NCBI RefSeq assembly: GCF_040361435.1
Contig: NZ_APNL01000005.1
Coordinates: 178,180-242,179 of the forward strand
Source: Salinisphaera sp002433465
GTDB lineage: Bacteria > Pseudomonadota > Gammaproteobacteria > Nevskiales > Salinisphaeraceae
DNA length: 64,000 nt
Direction: 5' to 3'
The notes under the pieces were generated by a model. It was not told the DNA's origin. It saw nothing but the letters and a program-made list of their open reading frames with translations, and searched no databases. Position numbers and translations under genes: made by a program. Below are positions 34,204-42,820 of the stretch, one piece after another. The number at the start of each line of letters is the position of its first letter. Position 1 is the first letter of the stretch.

Positions 34204-35942
34204 GGCCGCTCACACACCGCGTACTGGCGCTGGCATTGCTGCTCGCGCCGGCCGCCGCTTTCGCCCAGAGCATCTTCTGGCTCGACGACGATTTCGACCC
34301 GGTACCCAAGGCCCAGGCCATCTACAAGGCCACCGTGGCCGACAAGCGCGATGGCCCCGGCTGGCTGACCGAAGTGCGCACGCTCGATGGCGATCAGCTG
34401 CGTTATCGCAGCTATCTGTCCGACCCGGACATGAACGCCGACGACAGCTACTGGATCGGCTATTACGAAAGCCACGACCCGGAAACGGGCACGCTGCAAC
34501 AGGTGGGCACCCACGACAGCGACGGCCGCTTCAACGGTCTCATCGTCGGCTTTACCGACGACGGCAAGCTGGGCTTCGAAAAACCGGTCAAACATGGCGT
34601 GGTGGACGGCGAGGTGCGCTGCTACAACCGCGCTACCGGCCTGCTGCGCTGTCGTACGCCGTATGTCGACGGCAAGATCGAAGGCATCAAGCAAACCTAT
34701 TCCGCCGGCTCGCTCTATCTTCTCGAACAGTACAAGGACGACGAGCGCAACGGCTGGGCCGAACGGTACAGTATCGACGGCGCCCATCTCACACGCCGCA
34801 GCCACTATCGCGACGATAAACTCGACGGCGAGCAACGCCACTGGAACGACGAAGGCCGTCTTGTCCGACTGTGGCGCTACGCTGACGGTCAGCGCGACGG
34901 CGAGCAACGCAGCTGGTTCAACAACGGCCAGCTCAAGAGCGTCGAACACTATCGCGACGGCCAGTACGTCGGCGAAAATCGATGGTACGACCAGAAAGGC
35001 CGGCCCGCGCGTTCGCGAACCTACGCCGACGACGGCAGTGGCGAGCTCATCGCCTCGAGGAGCTACAACGGCGGTATGCCCAGCGTCGTCATGCACCACG
35101 TCGAGCGCGACGGCGAAACGCTCAAGATCACGCGCTGGCACGACAAGAACGGCTATGTGATCTCGAAGCGTATCGAAAACCCCGACACCGGCTATCGCGA
35201 GAATATTTCGTTCTTCACCAATGGCCGGGTCCGCCGGCACAAAGTCGAACGAAACGGCCAACCGGTCGGCAAGCAGTACAAGGCCAACGGCTCGAAAGCC
35301 GGTCGCTACACCATCGAACGCTACGACGACAACGGCAAGCGCCACGGCAAACAGCAAAGCTATCGCGATTTCGAGCTGTACGCGTATTCAAGCTTTCGCC
35401 ATGGCACCCAGGTGGGCGATGCGGTGGAATACGGCTACAGCGGCCAGCGCACCGAAAGCCACTACGACGACCAGGGCGAACGCCACGGCACCGTGACAAA
35501 AACCGACGCCGATGGCGAACTGCTCTCACGCGCGCATTACCGCCATGGCGTTCAGGTCGGCGACTACGTCGAATATCGCGGCTACGACCGCCGTTTGATC
35601 GCGCGCGGCCAGTACGAAAACGGCAAGCGCAACGGGCCGTGGCTGATGCACGAAAACAGTCAGGTCTGGAAAGGCCGCTATCGCAACGGTGTTCGGGTCG
35701 GACGCTGGGTGGCCATCACCGAGCAGGGCTATGCCGTCTCGGCCGGGTATTTCGACGACCAGGGTCGCCGCGATGGAACCTGGTACGGCTTCGCCGACAA
35801 CGGCCGCATGACGGGGCTGGAAACGTACAGCCACGGCACGCGAGATGGGCGCAGCGCAAGCTACGGCGACGACGGGTCGCTGATCTACGAGCAGTACTAT
35901 CGCGACGGCAAGTACGTGGACGCACCGGACGCGCAAAGCTGA
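34200..35942 (+). CDS. Family B paralogue B3: secreted MORN/YwqK-like repeat protein
   Basis: 580 aa, closest in size to B2. A signal peptide (MRPLTHRVLALALLLAPAAA, cut after AFA) is followed by the shared N-terminal domain (FWLDDDFDPVPKAQAIYKA, KRDGPGWLTEVRTL, YWIGYYE). Repeats include QYKDDERNGWAERY, HYRDDKLDGEQRHW, RYADGQRDGEQRSW, HYRDGQYVGENRWY, QYENGKRNGPWLM, RYRNGVRVGRWVA and TYSHGTRDGRSASY. ATG overlaps the A5 stop (ATGA). It is the last gene of the array; a long hairpin and a broken TonB-receptor gene follow immediately. Confidence 0.82.
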   Translation: MRPLTHRVLALALLLAPAAAFAQSIFWLDDDFDPVPKAQAIYKATVADKRDGPGWLTEVRTLDGDQLRYRSYLSDPDMNADDSYWIGYYESHDPETGTLQQVGTHDSDGRFNGLIVGFTDDGKLGFEKPVKHGVVDGEVRCYNRATGLLRCRTPYVDGKIEGIKQTYSAGSLYLLEQYKDDERNGWAERYSIDGAHLTRRSHYRDDKLDGEQRHWNDEGRLVRLWRYADGQRDGEQRSWFNNGQLKSVEHYRDGQYVGENRWYDQKGRPARSRTYADDGSGELIASRSYNGGMPSVVMHHVERDGETLKITRWHDKNGYVISKRIENPDTGYRENISFFTNGRVRRHKVERNGQPVGKQYKANGSKAGRYTIERYDDNGKRHGKQQSYRDFELYAYSSFRHGTQVGDAVEYGYSGQRTESHYDDQGERHGTVTKTDADGELLSRAHYRHGVQVGDYVEYRGYDRRLIARGQYENGKRNGPWLMHENSQVWKGRYRNGVRVGRWVAITEQGYAVSAGYFDDQGRRDGTWYGFADNGRMTGLETYSHGTRDGRSASYGDDGSLIYEQYYRDGKYVDAPDAQS

Positions 35943-35944
35943 AC

Positions 35945-36540
35945 GCAAGGCCTGCCCGCGTCGTTTCTCGAACGATGCGGGCAGGCCATAGCGTCGAGCG
36001 GCCGCGCTGCCATAGAGCGGGCTGAAATCGGGTGCTTCGCGCAGGGTGAAGTTGCGCATTTGATGAGCGACGTCGTTGAACGACACACGCGCATCGACCG
36101 TCGTTTGGCCAACCTCGGTCTTGTGGCCGAGCTGGGCCCGCGTGGTATCGAAGAATTCGATATCCAGCGACAGCGCCGATGTGCCGGTACGGCCCGTGTC
36201 CTGATGCCGCAAAAAAACCGGTGGTTTCGCGCGCCGACCACCGCCGGCCGAAATCCAGGCTGTACGGGCGAGGGCCGTAGCTGGAAGCCCCAATGGTGCC
36301 CATCGGCGTCTTGGTATCGCCGGTCTGACCGGTCAGCGCGGACGGCGCATAGTGCAGCGGCGGCTCCATCCAGTTCGCGCCACCGCTGGTAATGCCGATA
36401 CCGTCGATACGAACCGCGTTGCGATAACCTGCGCTGCCTCGATACTGCATCTGGCCGCTGATACCCCCGTTATCGAGCAGAGCGCCATTGGTACGTCGCG
36501 CGGGTCGCGGCCGTATCGGCAGTTGCATGCGGCAAATCGC
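35945..36540 (-). pseudogene. Remnant of a TonB-dependent receptor gene
   Basis: Two reading frames on the minus strand carry receptor-like sequence. About 36540-36215 has a plug-like piece (GGISGQMQYRGSAGYRNAVR, then SGGANWMEPPLHYAPSAL). About 36209-35950, in another frame, has a barrel-like piece (RHQDTGRTGTSALSLDIEFF, then NFTLREAPDFSPLYG). The frame changes at a run of seven A on the plus strand (36211-36217). The region between plug and barrel is shortened and both gene ends are missing; the 3' end stops against the B3 gene. A second, smaller problem is that the start cannot be located. The family call rests on remembered receptor patterns and is moderately sure. The remainder of the gap to 36638 looks empty apart from a possible promoter. 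Confidence 0.6.
35949..35987. terminator. Long hairpin at the end of the A/B array
   Basis: GGCCTGCCCGC pairs perfectly with GCGGGCAGGCC, and the stem extends inward by GTCGTT/AACGAT with one G-T pair. It begins 7 bases after the B3 stop. No T tract follows, so it could end transcription only weakly or protect the mRNA 3' end. Confidence 0.45.
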
Positions 36541-36638
36541 CGCAGCGCAGCTGCGCACAGGGTGTCGGTGTGTCGCACCGGTATTGGCGTCGCGCACGCT
36601 GCTATGCTGTCAGCCGCTACGTTCGAGACGCTATTCAC

Positions 36639-37835
36639 ATGTCCCTCGTCGTCGATATCGTCATCAACACCTGGCTGTTGTTTCTCAAGGCAGCCCCCTG
36701 GTTATTGCTCGGTCTGGTAATCGCCGCCTGCATCCGCGCCTTCGTGCCGCAGGCACGCATCGCCGGCTGGCTGGGCGGGCGCGGTGCCTGGCCAACGATC
36801 AAGGCCGCGCTCATCGGCGCGCCGCTGCCGCTATGTTCCTGCAGCGTGATCCCGGTGGCGGTGGGCCTGCATCGCAGCGGCGCGTCGCGGGCATCGACCA
36901 CGTCGTTTCTGATCGCCACGCCGGAAACCGGCGCCGACTCGGTGGGTGCGTCCTATGCCCTGCTCGGGCCGTTTTTCACCGTGGTACGACCCGTCGCGGC
37001 AATCGCCAGCGCAATCATCACTGGCCTGGCCTCCCATCTGATGCCGACCTCGGGCCGCAGCGGCGCGGCCGCAGCCGCAGCCGCTGGCTGCTGTGCCAGC
37101 TCGAACATAGACAGCGAGTGCTGTGCCTCAAAACCGGCGCAGACGTCGGCCGTCGGCGATTGCTGCAGCACGGCCGCGCCCGCCACGCATCGCTCGGCCG
37201 GCGCGGCGGCGGCGACGCGACCAGCCGACCCCTCAACGGGCGCCGGCTGCTGCGGCTCGCGTGAGACGTCGCCGGGCGTTGGCGCACGTCTGGCCGAGGG
37301 CATTCACTACGCCATCACCCGGATTCTCGACGAATTCGGGCTGTGGCTACTGATCGGGCTGGTGGTGGCCGGGGTCACGCTCACCGTGGTGCCGCCACAA
37401 ACCCTGTCCACCTACGGCAGTGGCTTTCCGGCCATGCTCATCATGCTGGCGATCAGCGTGCCGCTGTATGTCTGTGCCACCCAGTCCACGCCGATCGCCA
37501 CCGCCCTGCTCGCGGCCGGCATGTCGCCGGGGGCCGTACTGGTCTTTCTGCTCGCCGGGCCCGCGACCAACCTGGCCACGATCGGCGCCGTGCGACAGGA
37601 GTTCGGCACCGCCTTTGCCGGCTTCTATGTCGGCTGCATGGGCGCCTGTGCACTGGCGTTCGGGCTCGCTACCGATGCCGCGGTCACCGCCCTCGGTATC
37701 GATCTGGTCACCGGCGTCGATGCCGAGCATGCGCTTACCCCGTTATGGCTGTCGTTGCCGGCCGTCATCGTGCTGGTCATGATCTCGATCAGGCCGCTGC
37801 GCGCGCCGCTGCTGCAACGGCTCCAGCAGGCATGA
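36639..37835 (+). CDS. SO_0444-type Cu/Zn efflux permease (YraQ/DUF318 family)
   Basis: About 398 aa with two blocks of membrane helices. The first block contains the family motif GAPLPLCSCSVIPVAVGLHR with closely spaced cysteines. Between the blocks is a loop of about 75 residues rich in Cys, Ala and Thr (CCASSN, ECCASK, DCCSTA, GCCGS), a likely metal-binding region. The second block starts LWLLIGLVVAGVTLTVV and includes PLYVCATQSTPIATALLAAG. Members are linked with copper or zinc export. Start ATG 36639 (MSLVVDIVINTW) fits the family. It overlaps the DUF6607 gene by 4 bp (ATGA). Confidence 0.85.
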   Translation: MSLVVDIVINTWLLFLKAAPWLLLGLVIAACIRAFVPQARIAGWLGGRGAWPTIKAALIGAPLPLCSCSVIPVAVGLHRSGASRASTTSFLIATPETGADSVGASYALLGPFFTVVRPVAAIASAIITGLASHLMPTSGRSGAAAAAAAGCCASSNIDSECCASKPAQTSAVGDCCSTAAPATHRSAGAAAATRPADPSTGAGCCGSRETSPGVGARLAEGIHYAITRILDEFGLWLLIGLVVAGVTLTVVPPQTLSTYGSGFPAMLIMLAISVPLYVCATQSTPIATALLAAGMSPGAVLVFLLAGPATNLATIGAVRQEFGTAFAGFYVGCMGACALAFGLATDAAVTALGIDLVTGVDAEHALTPLWLSLPAVIVLVMISIRPLRAPLLQRLQQA

Positions 37836-38944
37836 GCCGTCGCCGCGAACACGGGCGTCTGAGTCGCCGGGTGCTGCTCGTGCTGGCCTGTGTCTTCGCG
37901 CCCGGGTTGCACGCCGCGACGCCCTATGTATTCAGTTACGTTTTCGATAACGCGTCGCAACAAACGCCGGCACCGCGCGGCGGCACCACACGCGGCGCGC
38001 CGGTCGAACTCGACACGCGCGTGCCCGCGGCTTATGACGCCATCCAGGCGCCGGATATCGAAGCGCGCGAGCGCGATGCCCGCGCTATTCGTGCGCTGGC
38101 CGGTGACTATCGCGCGACATTCGAATTCATCGAAACCGCGGCGCTTGCGCCCGGCATAGAACGCGACGCCCGACCCTATCGCTCCTGGGCCACCGAGCGC
38201 GTATTCGTAATCGCCGATACGCCCACCGAAATCGAGCTGCAGCACATCATGGTGATGCGTTTCATCGACGATGCGGGTGAGATCAGCGCGCCCATGGTGA
38301 TGAAACACTGGCGCCAACGCTGGCAGTGGCAGCCGGCCACGATCTGGCGCTACGACGGCGATCGCCTCTGGCACAAGCAGAAGCTATCCGATCGCGAGGC
38401 GGCCGGGCGCTGGAAGCAGACGGTCTATCAGGTCGACGACTCGTTGCGCTACGAAGCACTCGGGCGCTGGCACTACGAGGACGGCGTGGCGAGCTGGCAC
38501 AGCGAACGCTTCGGCCGCCCCCTGCCACGCCGCGAGTCCAGCGTGCGCGACGATTACGATGTGCTCGAGGGTCGCCACCGCATCACCCACACCCCGCACG
38601 GCTGGCTGCAAGAACAAACAGCCCGCAAGATCGCCCATGCCGACGGCGATGCCACGGCACTGGCGCAGGAAATCGGGCTGGTGCGCTACCAGCGTATCGT
38701 GAATACCGATTTCCAGCCGGCCGCCGACTATTGGGCCGAAACCGCCCCGTTCTGGGCCGCGGTACGACGCTACTGGGATCACGCCCTGGCCCAGCATGAC
38801 CACCTCGAAATCTGCGCGAGCGTCGACGGCACGCCGCTGTTCGCACGGCTGTTCGACGCAGCAGACAAGGCCGATAGCGACGACTCCGACGCGCTTGCCA
38901 GTCAGGTCGAATCCTTGATGGCTCCCTATATCGATTTGCGGTGA
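37832..38944 (+). CDS. DUF6607 family exported protein
   Basis: About 370 aa. A basic N-terminus and hydrophobic stretch (RRVLLVLACVFAPGLHA) form a signal peptide. The mature part has the features I associate with DUF6607: HIMVMRF, VMKHWRQRWQW, WRYDGDRLWHKQKL, QTVYQVDDSLRYEALGRW and THTPHGWLQEQ. Function is unknown; relatives often sit near metal-uptake genes. It is translationally coupled to the permease (ATGA), which suggests a shared role in metal handling. The gap to the converging transporter operon (38945-39014) shows nothing notable. Confidence 0.75.
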   Translation: MSRRREHGRLSRRVLLVLACVFAPGLHAATPYVFSYVFDNASQQTPAPRGGTTRGAPVELDTRVPAAYDAIQAPDIEARERDARAIRALAGDYRATFEFIETAALAPGIERDARPYRSWATERVFVIADTPTEIELQHIMVMRFIDDAGEISAPMVMKHWRQRWQWQPATIWRYDGDRLWHKQKLSDREAAGRWKQTVYQVDDSLRYEALGRWHYEDGVASWHSERFGRPLPRRESSVRDDYDVLEGRHRITHTPHGWLQEQTARKIAHADGDATALAQEIGLVRYQRIVNTDFQPAADYWAETAPFWAAVRRYWDHALAQHDHLEICASVDGTPLFARLFDAADKADSDDSDALASQVESLMAPYIDLR

Positions 38945-39014
38945 TTGCGTCGAATCGCGTATGCCACTCGCCGGGCTCGGCATCGCCCGAAGCCTGGCCT
39001 ACGTCGCTGTCGAT

Positions 39015-39884
39015 TCAATAATCGGCTATGCGATCCGCGGCCTGTAAGACCTTGCGGCGCGAATTGCGACGGCTGACATTCAGCCGGTAAACGAAGGCCA
39101 GGATGAACAGCAGGGTCAGCATCAGCACGATGGTCGGCGCGGTGGCGCTATCGATGAAAAAACTCACATAGGCCCCGCCCAGCATCGACAGCAGACAGAC
39201 GGCCACGGAAACGATCAGCATCCGCCCGAAACTGCGCACGGTGAGAAAGGCAATCGCACCGGGTGTGATCACCAGCCCCACGGCCAGAATCAGCCCCACC
39301 GACGTCAGCGTGGCAACGATGGTCAACGACAGGCATACCAGCAGGCCGTAGTGCAGCAGCGTGGTATTCAACCCCGACGCCTTGGCCTGGGCCGGGTCGA
39401 AGGCATGCAGCACCAGGTCTTTCCACTTGAGCAGCAACAGCACGGATACGCCCGCGCCGATCACCCCTGCCGTAATCAGATCGCCGCGGCCGATACCGAG
39501 CATGTTGCCGAACAGCACATGGCTGAGATGCTCGTTGGTGGGCACCCAGGCATACATGACGATGCCCACGGCGAACATGCCGGAGAACACCACGCCCAGC
39601 ACCGTGTCCTGCTTGACCCGGCTGTTCTGCGACAGATAGCCGGTCGCCAGCACGCAGGCCATGCCGGCCACGAAGGCGCCCACGATCAACGGCGCGCCCA
39701 GAATCCAGGCCAGCACCACGCCGGGCAGCGTGGCATGGCTGGTGCCGTCGCCCATCAACGCCCAGCCCTTGAGCACGAGAAAGCAGGACAGCAGCGCGGT
39801 CGGCGGCGCCACGCATAGCGCGATCCAGAACGCGTTGCGCATGAACGAGAATTCGAACGGCAACAGCAGGGTATCGACGCTCAT
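39015..39884 (-). CDS. Metal ABC transporter permease (SitD/YfeD-like)
   Basis: 289 aa, an ABC-3 family integral membrane protein with about eight helices. The segments LKGWALMGDGTSHATLPGVV, LFGNMLGIGRGDL and GLILAVGLVITPGAIAFLT are typical. It is the last gene of a four-gene unit (substrate-binding protein, ATPase, two permeases) and overlaps the previous permease by 4 bp. The paired distinct permeases and gene order match SitABCD/YfeABCD, which import Mn(II) and Fe(II). Confidence 0.88.
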   Translation of the reverse strand: MSVDTLLLPFEFSFMRNAFWIALCVAPPTALLSCFLVLKGWALMGDGTSHATLPGVVLAWILGAPLIVGAFVAGMACVLATGYLSQNSRVKQDTVLGVVFSGMFAVGIVMYAWVPTNEHLSHVLFGNMLGIGRGDLITAGVIGAGVSVLLLLKWKDLVLHAFDPAQAKASGLNTTLLHYGLLVCLSLTIVATLTSVGLILAVGLVITPGAIAFLTVRSFGRMLIVSVAVCLLSMLGGAYVSFFIDSATAPTIVLMLTLLFILAFVYRLNVSRRNSRRKVLQAADRIADY

Positions 39885-40783
39885 GCCGAGCGCCCTGGTT
39901 GCACGCCGTCTTCATGGGCCGCGGCGCGATGCGCGCCGAGCGCGCGTGCGGCCTTGCGACGGCTGGCGAGTAGCCCGTGCTTGGGCGCAAACACAAAGGC
40001 GGCCAGAAACACCAGCGTCTGTAGGGTGACGATGATCCCGCCGGTGGCGCCGTCGAGAAAATAACTGATATAGGCACCGATAAAGCTGGTGAGCGTGCCG
40101 ATGAGCACCGACAGCGCAATCAGGCGCGGAAAGCGATCCGACAGCAGATAGGCGGTGGCCCCGGGGGTGACCACCATGGCAATCACCAGAAAAGCGCCCA
40201 CGGTAATCATCGCCGCGACGATCGCGGCCGACAACAGCGCGAAGAACAGCAGCTTGAGCAGGTCGGGTCGCAGACCGATGGAGCGGGCATGGTTTTCGTC
40301 GAAGAACGTCACCATCAGGTCTTTCCACTTCATCAACAGCACCGCCAGCGACACGAAGCCGATGATGGCCAGCTGCAACGTATCCTCGGGCGTGATCGCC
40401 AGAATATTGCCCATGACGATGGTCTGAATGCTCACCGCCAACGGGTTGAGCGACACCATAAACAGGCCCAGCCCGAAAAACGACGTAAAGATGATGCCGA
40501 TGATCACGTCGATCTTGAGGCCCGAGCGTTCGCTGAGAAACAGCATCGCGCCCGCGGCCAGCCCGCCGGCAATGAACGCGCCCACCGAAAACGGCAGGCC
40601 GAGCATGAAGGCGCCGGCCACGCCGGGCACCACCGAATGGCTCAACGCATCGCCGATCAGCGACCAGCCCTTGAGCATGAGATAGGCCGATAGAAACGCG
40701 CACACGCCGCCCACCAGCGCCGATACCCACATGGCGTTGAGCATGTAGCTATAGGTAAACGGCTCGATGAGCGTATCGATCAT
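39881..40783 (-). CDS. Metal ABC transporter permease (SitC/YfeC-like)
   Basis: 300 aa, the second ABC-3 family permease. It shows LMLKGWSLIGDALSHSVVPG, TIVMGNILAITPEDTLQLA and ITVGAFLVIAMVVTPGATAY, which match SitC/YfeC. The hydrophilic C-terminal tail (AARALGAHRAAAHEDG) is cytosolic. It overlaps both neighbours by 4 bp, so the whole unit is tightly coupled. It forms the membrane channel with the SitD-like protein. Confidence 0.88.
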   Translation of the reverse strand: MIDTLIEPFTYSYMLNAMWVSALVGGVCAFLSAYLMLKGWSLIGDALSHSVVPGVAGAFMLGLPFSVGAFIAGGLAAGAMLFLSERSGLKIDVIIGIIFTSFFGLGLFMVSLNPLAVSIQTIVMGNILAITPEDTLQLAIIGFVSLAVLLMKWKDLMVTFFDENHARSIGLRPDLLKLLFFALLSAAIVAAMITVGAFLVIAMVVTPGATAYLLSDRFPRLIALSVLIGTLTSFIGAYISYFLDGATGGIIVTLQTLVFLAAFVFAPKHGLLASRRKAARALGAHRAAAHEDGVQPGRSA

Positions 40784-41751
40784 GCGTCGCGTTCGCGCGG
40801 TTCGCGGGTCAGCGGCGCCTGGCGATGGCTGTCGTGCGCGCCCGGATCGCCGTAGTGCACGAAGGGACGCTCGTCGTCGGTGATGATGGACACCTCGCGC
40901 GGGTCGTCGTCATCGTGCAAGGTCGCGCCGCCAAGGCTGAAATGACGCAGCACGCCGCCGAAGGCGCGCTCCAGGTTGGCGCGGGTAAAGGTGGTATCGG
41001 TCGGCCCGTAGGCGAGCACGGTCTGCTTGACCAGTACGCTCTGATCGCAGAACTCCGGCACGCTGCCCAGATTATGGGTGGATACAAGCATCACCCGGCC
41101 TTCGTCGCGCAGTTCGCGCAGCAATTTGACGATGCGCTCTTCGGTGCCGACATCCACCCCGGTGAACGGTTCGTCGAGCAGAATGATCTGGCCGTCCTGG
41201 GCGAGCGAGCGGGCCAGAAACACGCGCTTGCGCTGACCACCGGACAGCTCGCCGATCTGGCGCTGCCGGAAATCGGCCATGCCGACGCGATCCAGCGCGC
41301 CCGCGACCGCCTCGCGATCGGCCCGCTTGGGCCGGCGCAAAAAACCCATATGGCCGTAGCGGCCCATCATCACCACGTCTTCGACAAGCACCGGAAAGCT
41401 CCAGTCCACGTCCTCGGACTGCGGCACGTAGGCGACCATATTGCTGGCCAATGCCTGCTTGACCGTGTGCCCGAGCAGACGAATATCGCCCTCGGCCACC
41501 GGCACGAAGCCCATGATCGCCTTGAAAAGGGTGGACTTGCCGGCGCCGTTCACGCCGACCAGCGCCGCGATCGAACCGCGCGGCGTGGTAAAGCTCGCGT
41601 CGTAAAGCGCGGTATGGCCGTTGCGATAGGTCACGGTCACATGGCGGGCCACGATGCCGTCGTGCGTACTGTCTCGCGGGGCGGCTCGGCCCGAGTTCGC
41701 GGCAGACTCAGCCATGGTGCATGCCGTTAGAGAGGTGCGAACGCCGATCAT
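40780..41751 (-). CDS. Metal ABC transporter ATP-binding protein (SitB/YfeB-like)
   Basis: About 323 aa. The ATPase has Walker A VGVNGAGKST, signature LSGGQRKR, Walker B QIILLDEPFTGVD and the switch-His region VSTHNLG. A C-terminal extension of about 50 residues is polar and includes DDDDPREV. Two starts are possible: ATG 41751, 3 bases after the substrate-binding protein stop, and ATG 41715; neither has a strong ribosome-binding site. It powers import through the two downstream-encoded permeases. Confidence 0.88.
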   Translation of the reverse strand: MIGVRTSLTACTMAESAANSGRAAPRDSTHDGIVARHVTVTYRNGHTALYDASFTTPRGSIAALVGVNGAGKSTLFKAIMGFVPVAEGDIRLLGHTVKQALASNMVAYVPQSEDVDWSFPVLVEDVVMMGRYGHMGFLRRPKRADREAVAGALDRVGMADFRQRQIGELSGGQRKRVFLARSLAQDGQIILLDEPFTGVDVGTEERIVKLLRELRDEGRVMLVSTHNLGSVPEFCDQSVLVKQTVLAYGPTDTTFTRANLERAFGGVLRHFSLGGATLHDDDDPREVSIITDDERPFVHYGDPGAHDSHRQAPLTREPRERDA

Positions 41752-41754
41752 GGC

Positions 41755-42663
41755 TCATTGGCCACGACCGTGCAGACCGTCGGCAATGGTTTGTGCGTCC
41801 ACGCGCAGCAGGTCGAGATAGGTGGGCACCGGCCCGTCGGCCTTGGACAGGGAGTCGACATACAGCACGCCGCCGTAGTGCGCACCCGTGTCGCGAGCCA
41901 CCTGACGCGCCGGCGAGGTATTGACCGTGCTTTCACAGAACACGGCCGGGATATCGTGTTGCCTGACCGCGTCGACCACCTTGCGCACTTGCTGCGGCGT
42001 GCCCGTACGCTCGGCGTTTATCGGCCACAGATAAAGCTCCTTCATGCCGAAGTCGCGGGCCAGATAGCTGAACGCGCCTTCGCAGCTGACCAGCCAGCGC
42101 TGCGACTCCGGAATACGCCCGATACGCTCGCGCAGTGGTTCGATGGTGTCGCGGATCTGTTTTTTGTAGACCGCAGCGTTGTCGCGATAGGCCTGGGCAT
42201 GATCGGGATCCTGCGCGATAAGCGCGTCGCGGATGTTGTCGACATAGACTTCGGCGCCTTCGAGCCCCATCCAGGCATGCGGGTTCGGCATGCCTTCATA
42301 GTCGCCGGCCGCGATGGCAATCGGGCGCACGCCGTCGCTGAGGGTGGCCGAAGGCACATCGCCCAGATGATTCAGAAACTGCTCGAACCAGCGTTCCAGA
42401 TTGAAGCCGTTGTAGAGAATCAGATCCGCATCGCTGGCACGTACGATGTCTTGCGGTGTGGGCGAATAATCGTGGATTTCAGCGCCCGGCCGGGTAATCG
42501 ACACCACCTGCGCATGCTCGCCGGCCACGTTACGTGCCATATCCGCAAGGATGGTGAACGTGGTGGCCACCTTGAAGCGGGCCTCGTCACTGGCGAAAGT
42601 GGGCGCTGAAACCGCCCAGCAGCCCACGGCCAGGAGAGCCGTCATCCAGCGTCGAATTCCCAT
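41755..42663 (-). CDS. Metal ABC transporter substrate-binding protein (SitA/YfeA-like)
   Basis: About 302 aa from ATG 42663 with a signal peptide (RRWMTALLAVGCWAVSAPTF, cut near FAS). Cluster A-I features are present: AEIHDYSPTPQDI (first ligand His), NPHAWMG (second His), VFCESTVN (Glu) and LYVDSLSKADGPVPTYLDL (Asp). The two-His, Glu and Asp set and the last motif match SitA/YfeA/MntC, which bind Mn(II) or Fe(II), rather than zinc-binding ZnuA with its His-rich loop. It is first in the operon; a palindrome upstream may be the control site. Confidence 0.88.
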   Translation of the reverse strand: MGIRRWMTALLAVGCWAVSAPTFASDEARFKVATTFTILADMARNVAGEHAQVVSITRPGAEIHDYSPTPQDIVRASDADLILYNGFNLERWFEQFLNHLGDVPSATLSDGVRPIAIAAGDYEGMPNPHAWMGLEGAEVYVDNIRDALIAQDPDHAQAYRDNAAVYKKQIRDTIEPLRERIGRIPESQRWLVSCEGAFSYLARDFGMKELYLWPINAERTGTPQQVRKVVDAVRQHDIPAVFCESTVNTSPARQVARDTGAHYGGVLYVDSLSKADGPVPTYLDLLRVDAQTIADGLHGRGQ

Positions 42664-42734
42664 GCGTATCTCCGGCACGAATTGAAAACGAAACCAAGAC
42701 GCTGTCAAACCCGCATGACACTTGGCCCTAAAGT

Positions 42735-42748
42735 TTAGCCGATGCTAA
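42735..42748. promoter_or_regulatory. Palindrome in the sit-porin intergenic region
   Basis: TTAGC-CGAT-GCTAA has perfect 5-bp arms and sits in the AT-rich part of the region between the divergent metal transporter operon and the porin gene. Its shape resembles operators of MntR/DtxR-type regulators. Control of one or both directions by manganese or iron is inferred. Confidence 0.4.
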
Positions 42749-42820
42749 TTTTTCGCGCCAAGGCTGTCAATTGCGTTTGAAGGCCCGCTGGATCGAACAC
42801 CGAACAGTCAAGGAACACCC

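Noticed and set aside
28678..35942. Calling the B proteins antitoxins of a toxin-antitoxin system
   Set aside because: The YwqK-type repeat is often given that label, but B proteins have signal peptides and no adjacent toxin domain is recognisable. The label is a database convention, not evidence.
37343..37831. N-terminal extension of the DUF6607 frame into the permease gene
   Set aside because: That part is Arg/His-rich shadow sequence. The ATG at 37832 gives a signal peptide and an ATGA overlap.
41755..42663. Zinc-specific ZnuA assignment for the ABC substrate-binding protein
   Set aside because: There is no His/Asp-rich loop, and the ligand motifs and four-gene order match SitA/YfeA (Mn/Fe) better.
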